Source of the DNA: Pseudoruminococcus massiliensis
Lineage (GTDB): Bacteria > Bacillota > Clostridia > Oscillospirales > Acutalibacteraceae
DNA length: 64,000 bases
Assembly: GCF_900291955.1 (NCBI RefSeq)
Contig: NZ_OLMR01000005.1
Coordinates: 82,637-146,636 of the forward strand
Direction: 5' to 3'
In this document: positions 19,006-28,179 of the stretch, piece by piece
How positions within the stretch are numbered: position 1 is the stretch's first letter
Layout: the number at the start of each line of letters is the position of its first letter
Notes under the pieces: model-generated
Seen by the model: the letters and a program-made list of their open reading frames with translations, nothing else
Told to the model about the DNA's origin: nothing
Database searches by the model: none
Position numbers and translations under genes: made by a program

Positions 19006-19209
19006 ATGATGAGCAGACAAAATCAGCAGAACAACCATTCTCAAAACCGTCAAAGCAACAATAATTTCAACAATCAGCAAAATAGCAATCAATCACAAAA
19101 TCAGCAAAATAATAATCAATCACAAAATCAGCAAAATAATAATCAGTCACAAAACCATAAGAACAACAACAATTTTAATAACCAGCAAAACAATAACTTC
19201 AATAACTAA
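19006..19209 (+). CDS. Asn/Gln-rich low-complexity small protein
   Basis: A 67-residue protein made almost only of Asn, Gln, Ser, Phe, Lys and Arg, with internal repeats of the type NNNQSQNQQ (three near-identical units at about residues 25-50). A strong ribosome binding site (AAGGGGGTGAG) precedes tandem ATG codons at 19006 and 19009, and a good terminator follows, so it is likely expressed despite its composition. No cysteine, no signal peptide and no membrane segment. Spore-coat or spore-core small proteins can have such compositions and a sigma G-like promoter lies upstream, but this is inference. Confidence 0.65.
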   Translation: MMSRQNQQNNHSQNRQSNNNFNNQQNSNQSQNQQNNNQSQNQQNNNQSQNHKNNNNFNNQQNNNFNN

Positions 19210-19214
19210 TAAAA

Positions 19215-19255
19215 TAAAGGCGGAAAGGAATACAGTCCTTTCTGCCTTTGTTTTG
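19215..19255 (+). terminator. Intrinsic terminator of the Asn/Gln-rich gene
   Basis: The arms AAAGGCGGAAAGGA and TCCTTTCTGCCTTT pair almost perfectly around a short loop and are followed by GTTTTG. A further fragment of the hairpin-repeat end (ACTTTTAATTGTCTTA) follows at 19266-19281. Confidence 0.8.
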
Positions 19256-19278
19256 TAACTAATAGACTTTTAATTGTC

Positions 19279-20016
19279 TTAATATATTACTTGATTGAGA
19301 TATAAGCCCTCCGGTGGTGCGGTAGGTCCAGCTTTATGGCGGTCTTTTGCTTGTATAATTTCCGGTATGCTATCTGGTGGAAATTTTCCCTGTGCTATTC
19401 GCAAGAGAGTACCTACCATTATGCGAACCATATTATACAGAAAGCCGTCAGCCTCTACTGTAAAATATACCATATCGCCGTCACGAGTTACTGATGCATT
19501 GCGCACTGTACGGCGAAAATCTCCGATTTCTCTTGAATCGAGCGTACAGAAAGATGTGAAATCGTGATAGCCAATAAAGTCCTTTGCCGCCTTATCAAGA
19601 ACCTTTTCATCAAGTGGATACCAATAATGCAAGGCGTAGCCCTCGAGAAATGGGTCACGAATTTTTGCGTTATATATCTTATATACATACTCCTTACCAA
19701 GTGAGGAATATCGTGCGTGAAAATCTTCCGAAACATAACAAGCCTTTTTAGCAGCTATGGTCTTTGGAAGATAGGTGTTAAGTGCGGCTACAAGCCTTTC
19801 TGGCGGAATAGAATGTGTTGTTTTAAAGCTTATACAATATTCATATGCGTGAACGCCTGAATCTGTACGGCTTGAGCCTTTTATATCGACACGCTCTCCG
19901 ATAACCTTATATAAAGCTTTCTGAAATTCCTCTTGAACAGTTACAGCGTTTTTTTGAATCTGCCAACCATGAAAGGCACTGCCGTCATATGAAATTGAAA
20001 CAAGAATATTCTTCAT
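19279..20016 (-). CDS. truA: tRNA pseudouridine(38-40) synthase TruA
   Basis: A 245-residue enzyme that makes pseudouridine at positions 38-40 of tRNA anticodon arms. The N-terminus MKNILVSISYDGSAFHGWQ is typical, and the catalytic Asp lies in the SSRTDSGVHA motif near residue 51; the C-terminal FLYNMVRIMVGTL motif is also present. The start is set at 20016, where ATGA overlaps the ecfT stop; the longest ORF extends 10 codons further without family similarity. It is the last gene of the ecfA1-ecfA2-ecfT-truA operon, an arrangement common in Firmicutes. Confidence 0.95.
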   Translation of the reverse strand: MKNILVSISYDGSAFHGWQIQKNAVTVQEEFQKALYKVIGERVDIKGSSRTDSGVHAYEYCISFKTTHSIPPERLVAALNTYLPKTIAAKKACYVSEDFHARYSSLGKEYVYKIYNAKIRDPFLEGYALHYWYPLDEKVLDKAAKDFIGYHDFTSFCTLDSREIGDFRRTVRNASVTRDGDMVYFTVEADGFLYNMVRIMVGTLLRIAQGKFPPDSIPEIIQAKDRHKAGPTAPPEGLYLNQVIY

Positions 20017-20825
20017 CTCACTGGAGATGGTAGAAATATGTTGCAAAGTATCACCCCAACAAATACTAATACTGAAACGCTTAATGCGATAATATCTCTC
20101 GGCTTTATTTTCAGAACTTTCATTCGTGTTCTGCCATCACCGCCATTATAGCAACGGCACTCCATAGCAGTGGCAAGGTCATTTGCTCTGCGGAATGACG
20201 ATATAAAAAGCGGAATAAGTATAGGAACAAAAGCCTTAATCCTTGTAATAAAGTTACCGCTCTCGAGGTCAGCGCCTCTTGATTTTTGTGCATTGCTTAT
20301 CTTATTGAATTCATCAAAAAGAGTAGGTATAAACCGTAGTGCAATAGACATCATCATAGCAATTTCATGTACTTTTATATGGAAGATTTTCAGCGGTTTC
20401 ATTATTCTTTCCAAACCGTCTGTTAGGTCTGTCGGAGAGGTTGTAAAGGTCAGGACCCCACTCATAAGTACTATAAGTATAACTCTTGCCGCAACAAATA
20501 CAGCATTATTTATGCCTGCCTCAGTTATCTCCATAAAGCCCCATTTGAATATAGGCTCACCACTACCATAAAAAAGATTCAAAATCGCTGTAAAAAGAAC
20601 TATCATAATAACGGCTTTTATGCTTTTTATATATTTGAAAAGACTTATGCCCGTAAGGAGCATTATAAAAATCGTAAAAGCTGTTATAAGTGCCATTGAA
20701 AAGTAATTTCCTGCTATAAATACAAAGGTTATGCCACAAAGCATAAGAACCAGCTTTACTCTTACATCAAGGCGATGTATAAGCGACCTGCCCTCTACAT
20801 ATTGTCCTATCGTAATATCACTCAT
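20013..20825 (-). CDS. ecfT: ECF transporter transmembrane subunit EcfT
   Basis: A 270-residue membrane protein, the coupling subunit of group II energy-coupling factor transporters for vitamins and metal ions. It has about five to six membrane helices and the two Ala-Arg-Gly-type coupling regions near the C-terminal half (AQKSRGADLE around residue 190 and the AMECRCYNGG segment around 225). It overlaps ecfA2 and truA by four bases each. No substrate-binding S subunit is nearby, as expected for a group II module shared by dispersed S subunits. Confidence 0.93.
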   Translation of the reverse strand: MSDITIGQYVEGRSLIHRLDVRVKLVLMLCGITFVFIAGNYFSMALITAFTIFIMLLTGISLFKYIKSIKAVIMIVLFTAILNLFYGSGEPIFKWGFMEITEAGINNAVFVAARVILIVLMSGVLTFTTSPTDLTDGLERIMKPLKIFHIKVHEIAMMMSIALRFIPTLFDEFNKISNAQKSRGADLESGNFITRIKAFVPILIPLFISSFRRANDLATAMECRCYNGGDGRTRMKVLKIKPRDIIALSVSVLVFVGVILCNIFLPSPVR

Positions 20826-21682
20826 AAGTTTTCCCTCCTCGAAAGTAAGCTTATAAGCTCAACGAAGGCTTCATTAACTGTAAGAATATCATCACGAACG
20901 GCACAGCCTCTTTGTTTTAAGCTTTTCATTATACGGGTTATCTGTGGTATGCCGAGTGAAAGCTCTGAAAGCCTTTCTTCTTGTGAGAAAATTTCTTTTG
21001 GCGTGCCGAACATCTCGCACTTTCCTGCATTCATAACCATAATTTTATCAGAAATCTTTGCAGTATTTTCCATACTATGAGAAACGATAATTATTGTCGT
21101 ACCATTTTTATCTCTCAGCTTTATTAGGTTTTCTATAAGATTTCTGCCACTTCCAGGGTCAAGACCTGCGGTTGGTTCATCAAGAATAAGGATTTCGGGT
21201 TCCATTGCAAGAATACCTGCAATGGCTGTTCTCCTCTTTTCACCGCCAGAAAGCTCAAACGGTGATTTACCCAAAAGTTCACTACGCAAACCAACAAAGC
21301 TTGACGCTTCAAAAACTCTCCTGCCAATTTCTTCATTGTCAAGTCCCATATTTTTAGGGCCGAACGAAATATCCTTGAAAACGCTTTCCTCGAAAAGCTG
21401 ATATTCAGGATATTGAAATACAAGTCCTACTCTGAATCTTGCTTTTTTCAAAAGCTCAGTGCTACTGAAAATATTCTCGCCGTCAAGACAAACTGTGCCT
21501 GACTTTGGCTTTAGCAAACCGTTGAGAGTTTGAACGAGAGTGGATTTTCCCGACCCTGTATGACCGATTATAGAAAGAATTTCTCCCTTTTCGAGCGAAA
21601 AGCTGACGTCATTAAGTGCGAGATTTCTGAATTTGCCCGTTCCGTATTCAAAGGTAAGATTTTTAACTTCGAGTAATGACAT
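20822..21682 (-). CDS. ecfA2: ECF transporter ATPase EcfA2
   Basis: A 286-residue ABC-type ATPase powering the ECF complex. It has Walker A GHTGSGKST near residue 38, the Q loop in LVFQYPEYQLFE, the signature LSGGEKRR and Walker B ILILDEPTAGLDP, followed by the H-loop VSHSME. The LFEESVFKDISFGP segment is typical of EcfA2. One base separates it from ecfA1 upstream and it overlaps ecfT downstream. Confidence 0.94.
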   Translation of the reverse strand: MSLLEVKNLTFEYGTGKFRNLALNDVSFSLEKGEILSIIGHTGSGKSTLVQTLNGLLKPKSGTVCLDGENIFSSTELLKKARFRVGLVFQYPEYQLFEESVFKDISFGPKNMGLDNEEIGRRVFEASSFVGLRSELLGKSPFELSGGEKRRTAIAGILAMEPEILILDEPTAGLDPGSGRNLIENLIKLRDKNGTTIIIVSHSMENTAKISDKIMVMNAGKCEMFGTPKEIFSQEERLSELSLGIPQITRIMKSLKQRGCAVRDDILTVNEAFVELISLLSRRENL

Positions 21683-21683
21683 T

Positions 21684-22544
21684 TTACACTCCCTTAATCA
21701 GCTTAACCAACTCATCAACACATTCATCATCGGAAACAATTCCGTCTGGAAGCTCAAAGCCAGCCTTTTTTAATTTATAAATCAATTCGCTGCTTTGCGG
21801 AACAGAAAGACTATGCGAAAGCAAAAGCTCTGTTTCGGAAAATACCTCTTTTGGCGTGCCCTGTGTGAGAATTTTTCCGCTATCCATAACGATTATTCTA
21901 TCTGCAAGAGTTGCCTCCTGCATATAGTGGGTTATAAGAACTATGCTTATTCCTTGCTCGGTTCTTAGCTTTGTGACAGCCTCAAGAACTTCCTCTCTGC
22001 CCTTTGGGTCGAGCATTGCTGTCGGTTCATCAAGCACAATGCACTTAGGCTCCATTGCAAGAATACCTGCAATGGCAACTCTCTGTTTCTGACCACCCGA
22101 AAGCTTGTGTACGGCACTTCTTCTATGCTCATACATATCAACCGCCCTCAAAGCCTCATCAACACGCCTGCGTATTTCCTTTGGTTTTATGCCAAGATTT
22201 TCAGGTGCAAAGGCTACATCTTCTTCAACAATACTTGTTACAAGCTGGTTGTCGGGATTTTGCAAGACAAGTCCGACTCTGCTCCGTATATCAAAGATAT
22301 GTTCGTCGTCCGCGGTGTCCATTCCGTCTACAAGTACAGTTCCATTATCGGGAAGTATAAGTCCGTTTAACATTCTTGCAAGCGTGGATTTTCCTGAACC
22401 GTTGTGTCCGAGAATGGCAATAAATTCTCCCTCGCCTACATCAAGCGAAACTCCTCTTAAAACATCTGTCTGTTTATTTTCGGTGTCCTCCTCATCGGCA
22501 GGATATTTATAAAAAATATTTTTTACTTCGATAAGCTTATTCAT
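21684..22544 (-). CDS. ecfA1: ECF transporter ATPase EcfA1
   Basis: A 286-residue ABC-type ATPase, the first of the two ECF ATPases. Walker A GHNGSGKST, the Q loop LVLQNPDNQLVT, signature LSGGQKQR, Walker B CIVLDEPTAMLDP and H-loop ITHYMQEA are all intact. The DNQLVTSIVEEDVAFAPENLG region is diagnostic for EcfA1. It starts the operon ecfA1-ecfA2-ecfT-truA, only three bases after the preceding methyltransferase stop, so that gene may be transcribed with it. Confidence 0.94.
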   Translation of the reverse strand: MNKLIEVKNIFYKYPADEEDTENKQTDVLRGVSLDVGEGEFIAILGHNGSGKSTLARMLNGLILPDNGTVLVDGMDTADDEHIFDIRSRVGLVLQNPDNQLVTSIVEEDVAFAPENLGIKPKEIRRRVDEALRAVDMYEHRRSAVHKLSGGQKQRVAIAGILAMEPKCIVLDEPTAMLDPKGREEVLEAVTKLRTEQGISIVLITHYMQEATLADRIIVMDSGKILTQGTPKEVFSETELLLSHSLSVPQSSELIYKLKKAGFELPDGIVSDDECVDELVKLIKGV

Positions 22545-22547
22545 AAC

Positions 22548-23408
22548 TTACTTTTCCCAGATAGCTGTACTTCCGCAAGGAAGTGTCATACCTGATTCTG
22601 TGACATGAAGTCCGATTTCCGAGCTTGAAACCTTACCGCCAAAACGCTTTTTAAGCATTACACCGAGAAGATATTCCATAACCGCAGGTGAAAGACCTGT
22701 TGTATAGGAATTGAGAATAAAGAAAAGTGCGTCATCACTAAGAATCGGCATACAAAGTTCAACAAGAGAATAAAGCTGTTCTTCGAGCTTCCATACTTCT
22801 CCACCCGGACCTCTGCCATAGCTTGGAGGGTCCATAATTATGCCGTCATACTTATTTCCACGCCTTTGCTCACGCTGTACAAACTTAACGCAGTCATCAA
22901 CAAGCCAACGAACAGGCTTATCCGCAAGACCGCTTTTTGTAGCATTTTCCTTTGCCCATTGTACCATACCCTTAGATGCGTCAACATGGCATACAGACGC
23001 ACCAGCTGAAAGACAAGCAAGAGTTGCCGCACCGGTATATGCAAACATATTCAGAATTTTTACAGGTCTTTTTGCTGATTTAATTTTATTTATAGCGAAA
23101 TCCCAGTTTACAGCCTGTTCGGGGAAGATACCTGTATGCTTAAAGCCCATAGGTTTTATGCCGAAAGTAAGATCTTTATATTTAATCTCCCATTGCTTTG
23201 GAATAGGCTTGTAGGTTTGCCACGCACCACCGCCAGTATTTGAGCGGTGGTATCTTGCGTGTGCCTGTCGCCAAAGCGGATTTGTTTTTTCAGTATTGAA
23301 GATAACCTGAGGGTCAGGACGAATAAGAATAATATCGCCCCATCTTTCAAGTCTTTCTCCACAAGAGCAATCTATAAGCTCATAATCTTTCCATTGTGCT
23401 TCTCTCAT
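22548..23408 (-). CDS. RlmI-like class I SAM-dependent methyltransferase
   Basis: A 286-residue methyltransferase of the RlmI/RlmK-like group. It lacks an N-terminal PUA domain but has a short N-terminal beta extension (about 1-80), a SAM-binding segment LNMFAYTGAATLACLSAGA (about 120-138), an acidic motif VCHVDASKGMVQWA, and the catalytic-loop motif MDPPSYGRG near residue 195. These features indicate a nucleic-acid methyltransferase, most likely acting on rRNA, but the base is not known. It lies just upstream of ecfA1 and after a large repeat element. Confidence 0.82.
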   Translation of the reverse strand: MREAQWKDYELIDCSCGERLERWGDIILIRPDPQVIFNTEKTNPLWRQAHARYHRSNTGGGAWQTYKPIPKQWEIKYKDLTFGIKPMGFKHTGIFPEQAVNWDFAINKIKSAKRPVKILNMFAYTGAATLACLSAGASVCHVDASKGMVQWAKENATKSGLADKPVRWLVDDCVKFVQREQRRGNKYDGIIMDPPSYGRGPGGEVWKLEEQLYSLVELCMPILSDDALFFILNSYTTGLSPAVMEYLLGVMLKKRFGGKVSSSEIGLHVTESGMTLPCGSTAIWEK

Positions 23409-23429
23409 TATATACCTCCATATTTGGGA

Positions 23430-23950
23430 AGTGTATTCGGTAGTTAATTCCGCCGCGTGAACAAAATTTCCTTAGACACTTAGAAGTTTCGCTCGAGCCT
23501 TTTCTACACCAGCTTTGCTGGTGAAAGCTGCTCGCAGGGTCGAGGGACGGAGTCCGCCCTCTCGGTAGTTAATTGGTAATTTCTTCGACCGCGTCAACAA
23601 ACTTCTATTGCGAATGTCGAGGTTTTGCTTGCAAAACCGATTCTGCGTCTTGGGTGCGGCGGATCGCCGCTTAAGGGCAACGCCCTTAACATTTCTTTGC
23701 TCCTGAGAGGTGGACGAAGTCCACCTCTTTTTTCTCTATTGCTAGCAATATTAGTCTTACAGGGAACCCCCTGCGAGGGTTCCCTACGAAAAACATTCCA
23801 CCGGAATGTTTTTCTACCCTCCTGCGCTTTGAGGAGCATAAAGAATTTCGCTCTCTGCGGAGAGTGACCAAAGGCTCTGCCTTTGGAAACCGCAAGCCTT
23901 TAAAAAGGCTTGACCTAAACTTTTAATTGTCTTTAGGAAATCTGTTAGCT
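23430..23950. repeat. Modular hairpin repeat element, copy 3
   Basis: This fills the gap between the RlmI-like gene and glmM. The left end (TTCCTTAGACACTT, AGAAGTTTCGCTCGAGCC) and the right end (GGCTTGACC, AAACTTTTAATTGTCTTTAG and TTAGCTAA) are inverted repeats. Inside are the shared modules plus some seen only here: GGGAACCCCCTGCGAGGGTTCCC-type, AAACATTCCACCGGAATGTTT and CTCTCTGCGGAGAG. The glmM stop codon lies inside the right terminal TTAGCTAA. Confidence 0.85.
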
Positions 23951-25297
23951 AAGGCGTTCTTTGATAAGGTCGGCTGTTTCTTGGGCAAGCTTTTGGATTT
24001 GCTCCTCAGATTCGCCCTCGAGCATAACTCTTACGAGCGGTTCTGTACCAGAAACTCTTACAAGTATTCTTCCGCTCTTACCCAGAATATTCTTAACGCT
24101 GTCTATCTTCTCTGCAATATCTGAATCTGTGGCAAATTTTGCCCTGCCCTCAGGTGAAACCTTAATATTTATAAGTACCTGTGGATACTTTTTCATAACA
24201 TGACGAACATTTGAAAGCTTTGCATTTCTGCGGTTTACAATGCTCAGAAGCTGTGCCGCAGTAAGCTGACCATCGCCAGTTGTACCATAATCGAGGAATA
24301 TAACATGACCGGATTGTTCGCCGCCGAAATTATAGCCCTTTGCGAGCATTTCCTCAAGAACATATCTATCGCCGACACTTGTTGCAACAAAGCCGATATT
24401 ATTATCTGCACAGAAACGATTTACACCCATATTTGCCATAACTGTTCCGACCATAGTTTCTTTTGCAAGAGTACCTTTTGAACGCATATCCATTGCACAG
24501 ATTGTCATAATGAAATCGCCGTCAAGAATTTCACCGTTTTCGTCAACTGCAAGGCATCTATCGGCATCACCATCAAATGCAATACCTGCATCAATGTCAT
24601 TGTGAGTTTTTACATACTCTGCAAGCTTTTCCATATGAGTTGAACCGCACTTATTATTTATGTTCTTTCCGTCTGGAGTATCATTGAGCATAACACAATC
24701 TATGCCTAAATCTGTGAAAAGCTTTTTCGCTGTTCTTGATGCTGAACCATTTGAGCAATCGAAAGCAATTTTCATACCAGAAATAGAATCGGAAATCGTG
24801 GACTTTATATGCTCAATATAATCCTCAGCACCATTTTCTGAGCAGGTGACAGAGCCTATTCCATCGTGTGTTGGGCAAGGATAAGGCTCACTTCCATCAA
24901 GTACGATAGCCTCTATTTCGTTTTCTAAAGCGTCAGGAAGTTTATATCCACTTCCGCTAAAAATCTTAATTCCGTTAAATTCAAAAGGATTGTGTGATGC
25001 TGAAATCATAATTCCTGCATCAGCATTATACTTTCTTACAAGATATGCAACTGCTGGCGTAGGAACAACACCAAGCAATATAACATCTGCTCCAACTGAG
25101 CAAAGTCCTGCAACAAGGGCATTTTCGAGCATATCAGAAGAAATTCTTGTATCCTTTCCTATGAGGATTTTCGGGTGCTTATTCTTACTGTCTGTCAGAA
25201 CCATTGCAGCCGCCTTACCGATATTCATTGCAAGCTCACAGGTAAGCTCTGAGTTTGCCACACCTCTTGCACCGTCTGTACCAAATAATCTGCCCAT
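23945..25297 (-). CDS. glmM: Phosphoglucosamine mutase GlmM
   Basis: A 450-residue cytosolic enzyme interconverting glucosamine 6-phosphate and glucosamine 1-phosphate for UDP-GlcNAc and peptidoglycan synthesis. It starts with the family MGRLFGTDGARGVAN, has the active-site phosphoserine loop ISASHNPFEFNG near residue 100, the metal loop DGDADRC near 240 and the substrate loop GEQSGHVIF near 325. I set the start at 25297, with AGAGGAG upstream; the longest ORF has 16 extra N-terminal codons. Its stop codon is provided by the terminal palindrome of a repeat element. Confidence 0.96.
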   Translation of the reverse strand: MGRLFGTDGARGVANSELTCELAMNIGKAAAMVLTDSKNKHPKILIGKDTRISSDMLENALVAGLCSVGADVILLGVVPTPAVAYLVRKYNADAGIMISASHNPFEFNGIKIFSGSGYKLPDALENEIEAIVLDGSEPYPCPTHDGIGSVTCSENGAEDYIEHIKSTISDSISGMKIAFDCSNGSASRTAKKLFTDLGIDCVMLNDTPDGKNINNKCGSTHMEKLAEYVKTHNDIDAGIAFDGDADRCLAVDENGEILDGDFIMTICAMDMRSKGTLAKETMVGTVMANMGVNRFCADNNIGFVATSVGDRYVLEEMLAKGYNFGGEQSGHVIFLDYGTTGDGQLTAAQLLSIVNRRNAKLSNVRHVMKKYPQVLINIKVSPEGRAKFATDSDIAEKIDSVKNILGKSGRILVRVSGTEPLVRVMLEGESEEQIQKLAQETADLIKERLS

Positions 25298-25365
25298 TAT
25301 ATATAAATCTCCTCTTAATATAAATATATTTAAGTTCCTTGCCACAATTTTCGGGCAAAGAGTTA

Positions 25366-25707
25366 TTATCTTACAATATAAGCCTCAAGTGCCTTTCTTA
25401 CACAATTTGAAAAGCTTTCAGATGCGCCCCAATCGAAAGAGAAAAGTCCCTCTCCGCCACCGCCACCAATAGATCTTACATTCGTTACACCATTAAGATT
25501 ATCAATAACAACTGTAAGAGTAAGTCTATTGCCCGCTCTATAATAATGCTTTTCAAAGACCATAACCATACAAACTAAACCGTTGCTTTCATAGACAGTG
25601 TAATTATCAATCAAAGTTCCTGTTATACTTCCATGTACAACATAATTATAAATACAATCAGCTGCATCTCTTGGGAAAAGATTCACTCTGAATTGATTAG
25701 TTGCCAT
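25366..25707 (-). CDS. DUF6054-like small protein
   Basis: A 113-residue soluble protein with a beta-rich pattern and a striking glycine run (GGGGGEG) before a FSFDWGASESF motif near residue 92. I believe it belongs to the DUF6054 family of small Firmicutes proteins, which often lie near cell-wall or housekeeping genes, but this is from pattern memory. It lies between ruvB and glmM on the same strand, with AGGAGG before its ATG. Function unknown. Confidence 0.65.
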   Translation of the reverse strand: MATNQFRVNLFPRDAADCIYNYVVHGSITGTLIDNYTVYESNGLVCMVMVFEKHYYRAGNRLTLTVVIDNLNGVTNVRSIGGGGGEGLFSFDWGASESFSNCVRKALEAYIVR

Positions 25708-25734
25708 AAGCTATCCTCCTATTGCAGAATATAT

Positions 25735-26775
25735 TTAATCAAATGATATTTGTGCGTCCTGTGCATTAGGAATATCATAGCCTAAATGCTGACAAGCCGC
25801 ACGAGTTATACAGCGACCTCTCGGAGTTCTGTTCAAAAATCCTATCTGCATAAGATATGGTTCGTAAACATCTTCTATTGTTACTGCTTCCTCGCCGATT
25901 GCAGCAGCAAGGGTTTCAAGTCCGACAGGGCCTCCACGATAAAACTTGATAAGTGCCTCTAACATTCTGCGGTCATTTGCATCGAGTCCAAGCTCGTCAA
26001 TCTCAAGCTTATCAAGGGCAATCTGTGCCGTTTCGCAGGTTATCACACCATTTGAAATAACTTCCGCAAAATCACGCACACGCTTTAAAAGCCTGTTAGC
26101 TATTCTTGGTGTACCTCTTGAGCGTGAGGCTATCTCTAATGCTCCGTCTGGGTCAATTTCTATTCCAAGAATTGACGCACTTCTTGTTATGATTCGTGCG
26201 AGTTCTTCTGGGGCATAAAGTTCAAGTCTAAGCACAACACCAAAACGGTCACGAAGTGGTGCTGTAAGCTGTCCGGCACGAGTTGTCGCACCAACAAGCG
26301 TAAATTTTGGCAATGGAAGGTGATATGATGCTGCCATCTGTCCCTTGCCTGTTATAATATCAATCGCAAAATCCTCCATTGAGGGATAAAGAACTTCCTC
26401 TACCGCACGAGAAATGCGGTGAATTTCGTCTATAAAAAGTACATCGCCCTCATTAAGATTTGTGAGCAATGCCGCCAAATCGCCAGGTTTCTCAATTGCA
26501 GGACCGCTTGTAATTCTAAGATTTACATTCATTTCATTTGCTATAATTCCTGCAAGAGTTGTCTTACCAAGTCCCGGAGGACCGTATAAGAGAACATGGT
26601 CGAGAGTTTCTCGTCTACGTTTTGCAGCCTCTATAAAAATCGAAAGATTTTCCTTGACTTTTTCCTGACCGATATAGTCGTTCATAGTTCTTGGGCGGAG
26701 AGGATTCTCGCCCTCGTTATCCAAGGCTATCTCTGAGGGGTCTAATATTCTATTTTCAAAATCAAAATCTTCCAT
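25735..26775 (-). CDS. ruvB: Holliday junction helicase RuvB
   Basis: A 346-residue AAA+ motor that drives branch migration with RuvA. Walker [10 protein letters not shown] is at residues 65-73, Walker B LFIDEIHR near 115, sensor 1 GATTRAG and the arginine finger [10 protein letters not shown] follow; the C-terminal winged helix (about 265-346) ends with FLNRTPRGR. The N-terminus is slightly longer than in E. coli. Normally it directly follows ruvA; here nearly 800 bases of tandem repeats lie between them, so it may need its own promoter. Confidence 0.97.
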   Translation of the reverse strand: MEDFDFENRILDPSEIALDNEGENPLRPRTMNDYIGQEKVKENLSIFIEAAKRRRETLDHVLLYGPPGLGKTTLAGIIANEMNVNLRITSGPAIEKPGDLAALLTNLNEGDVLFIDEIHRISRAVEEVLYPSMEDFAIDIITGKGQMAASYHLPLPKFTLVGATTRAGQLTAPLRDRFGVVLRLELYAPEELARIITRSASILGIEIDPDGALEIASRSRGTPRIANRLLKRVRDFAEVISNGVITCETAQIALDKLEIDELGLDANDRRMLEALIKFYRGGPVGLETLAAAIGEEAVTIEDVYEPYLMQIGFLNRTPRGRCITRAACQHLGYDIPNAQDAQISFD

Positions 26776-26814
26776 TTGTGTTTTCCTCTGAATTATTTAT
26801 TCGGAATAAGTAGT

Positions 26815-27560
26815 TATAAATTAGCTAATCAAACTTCCCCAAGACACTCAAAAGTTTCGCTCAAGGCGGCGAGCCGCCGCAGTCAAGACGCGGAATCGGT
26901 TTTGCAAGCAAAACCTCGACATTCGTAATGGAAGTTTGTTGACGCGGTCTAAGAAATTACCAACTAACTTCCGATTAGCTAACAGATTTCCTAAAGACTT
27001 TTAAAATTTAGGTCAAGCCTTTTTAAAGGCTTGCAGGGTCGAGGGACGGAGTCCCTCGTGGGTTTTAAGGGTGAAACCCTTAAGCGGCGAGCCGCCGCAG
27101 TCAAGACGCGGAATCGGTTTTGCAAGCAAAACCTCGACATTCGTAATGGAAGTTTGTTGACGCGGTCTAAGAAATTACCAATTAACTTCCGATTAGCTAA
27201 CAGATTTCCTAAAGACTCTTAAAATTCAGGTCAAGCCTTTTTAAAGGCTTGCAGGGTCGAGGGACGGAGTCCCTCATGGGTTTTAAGGGCGAAGCCCTTA
27301 AGCGGCGAGCCGCCGCAGTCAAGACGCGGAATCGGTTTTGCAAGCAAAACCTCGACATTCGTAATGGAAGTTTGTTGACGCGGTCTAAGAAATTACCAAC
27401 TAACTTCCGATTAGCTAACAGATTTCCTAAAGACTTTTAAAATTTAGGTCAAGCCTTTTTAAAGGCTTGCAGGGTCGAGGGACGGAGTCCCTCGTGGGTT
27501 TTAAGGGCTTCGCTCAAAAGCTTGAGCAAAACTTTTAGGTGTCTTAGTGCAAGTGCATTA
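26815..27560. repeat. Hairpin repeat element with 218-bp tandem units, copy 4
   Basis: This gap between ruvB and ruvA holds about 2.9 direct copies of a 218-bp unit: the marker AGTCAAGACGCGGAATCGG starts at 26881, 27099 and 27317, exactly 218 bases apart. The third unit runs to about 27507 and then breaks into the right terminal repeat. Each unit contains GCGGCGAGCCGCC, GGTTTTGCAAGCAAAACC, TTAGCTAA, AAGCCTTTTTAAAGGCTT, GGGACGGAGTCCC and GGGCGAAGCCC hairpins. Copies differ by a few substitutions only, so the expansion is recent. Short open frames at 27031 and 27249 are repeat artefacts. Confidence 0.93.
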
Positions 27561-27570
27561 GCTAATGCGG

Positions 27571-28173
27571 TCACGCACCAATCTTTTTCAATGTCAGTTT
27601 TATAATTTCCTCAACAGATAAATCTGGGTCTATGCCTGCCATAAACGGCAAAACATCATTACTTGCATACCCCAAAACCGCCAATGCTCCAACAGCCTTT
27701 TGTATATTTCCTTGAGTTACTTGCGGAGTAGGGACGAAATCTGATGAAGTGCTTGCAGATGTTGTCGAAATCAGTTTAAGCTTGTCCTTTAATTCGAGAA
27801 TAATTCTCTCGGCAAGCTTTTTACCTACACCATTGGCACGAGTAAGCGTTTTACTATCGCCACTGGAAACCGCAATAGCAATTTGTTCTGGGCGAAGCTC
27901 TGAAAGCAAGGCAAGTGCAAGTCTTGCACCAACACCGCTTATTGACATAAGCAACTTAAAGCAATTAAGCTCCTCCTGACCAGCAAAACCGCAAAGCTCT
28001 ATTGCATCATCTCTGACGAGCATATGCGTATAAATTGTACAGCGTTCGCCGATTTTTGGCAAAAGCCTTTGTGTATTTAAAGTTGTCAAACACTTATAAC
28101 CAACACCTGAACATTCAATAACTACAAAAGTAGGTTCAGCATGGATAAGTGTTCCGCATAAGCTATATATCAT
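27571..28173 (-). CDS. ruvA: Holliday junction complex subunit RuvA
   Basis: A 200-residue protein that binds Holliday junctions as a tetramer and loads RuvB. It begins MIYSLCGTLI, with the OB-fold domain (1-64), the two helix-hairpin-helix motifs (ISGVGARLALALLS near 80 and ANGVGKKLAERIILELK near 115) and the C-terminal three-helix domain that contacts RuvB (about 150-200, ALAVLGY). It follows ruvC after 6 bases. Its stop lies next to the terminal TTAGCTAA of the repeat element. Confidence 0.96.
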   Translation of the reverse strand: MIYSLCGTLIHAEPTFVVIECSGVGYKCLTTLNTQRLLPKIGERCTIYTHMLVRDDAIELCGFAGQEELNCFKLLMSISGVGARLALALLSELRPEQIAIAVSSGDSKTLTRANGVGKKLAERIILELKDKLKLISTTSASTSSDFVPTPQVTQGNIQKAVGALAVLGYASNDVLPFMAGIDPDLSVEEIIKLTLKKIGA

Positions 28174-28179
28174 CTCAAA

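Noticed and set aside
27031..27440. Two nearly identical 60-codon open frames at 27031 and 27249
   Set aside because: They lie within the 218-bp tandem units, have no ribosome binding site and arise from repeat sequence.
26867..27508. CRISPR array
   Set aside because: Repeat unit is 218 bp, without short repeats and unique spacers, and no cas genes are present.
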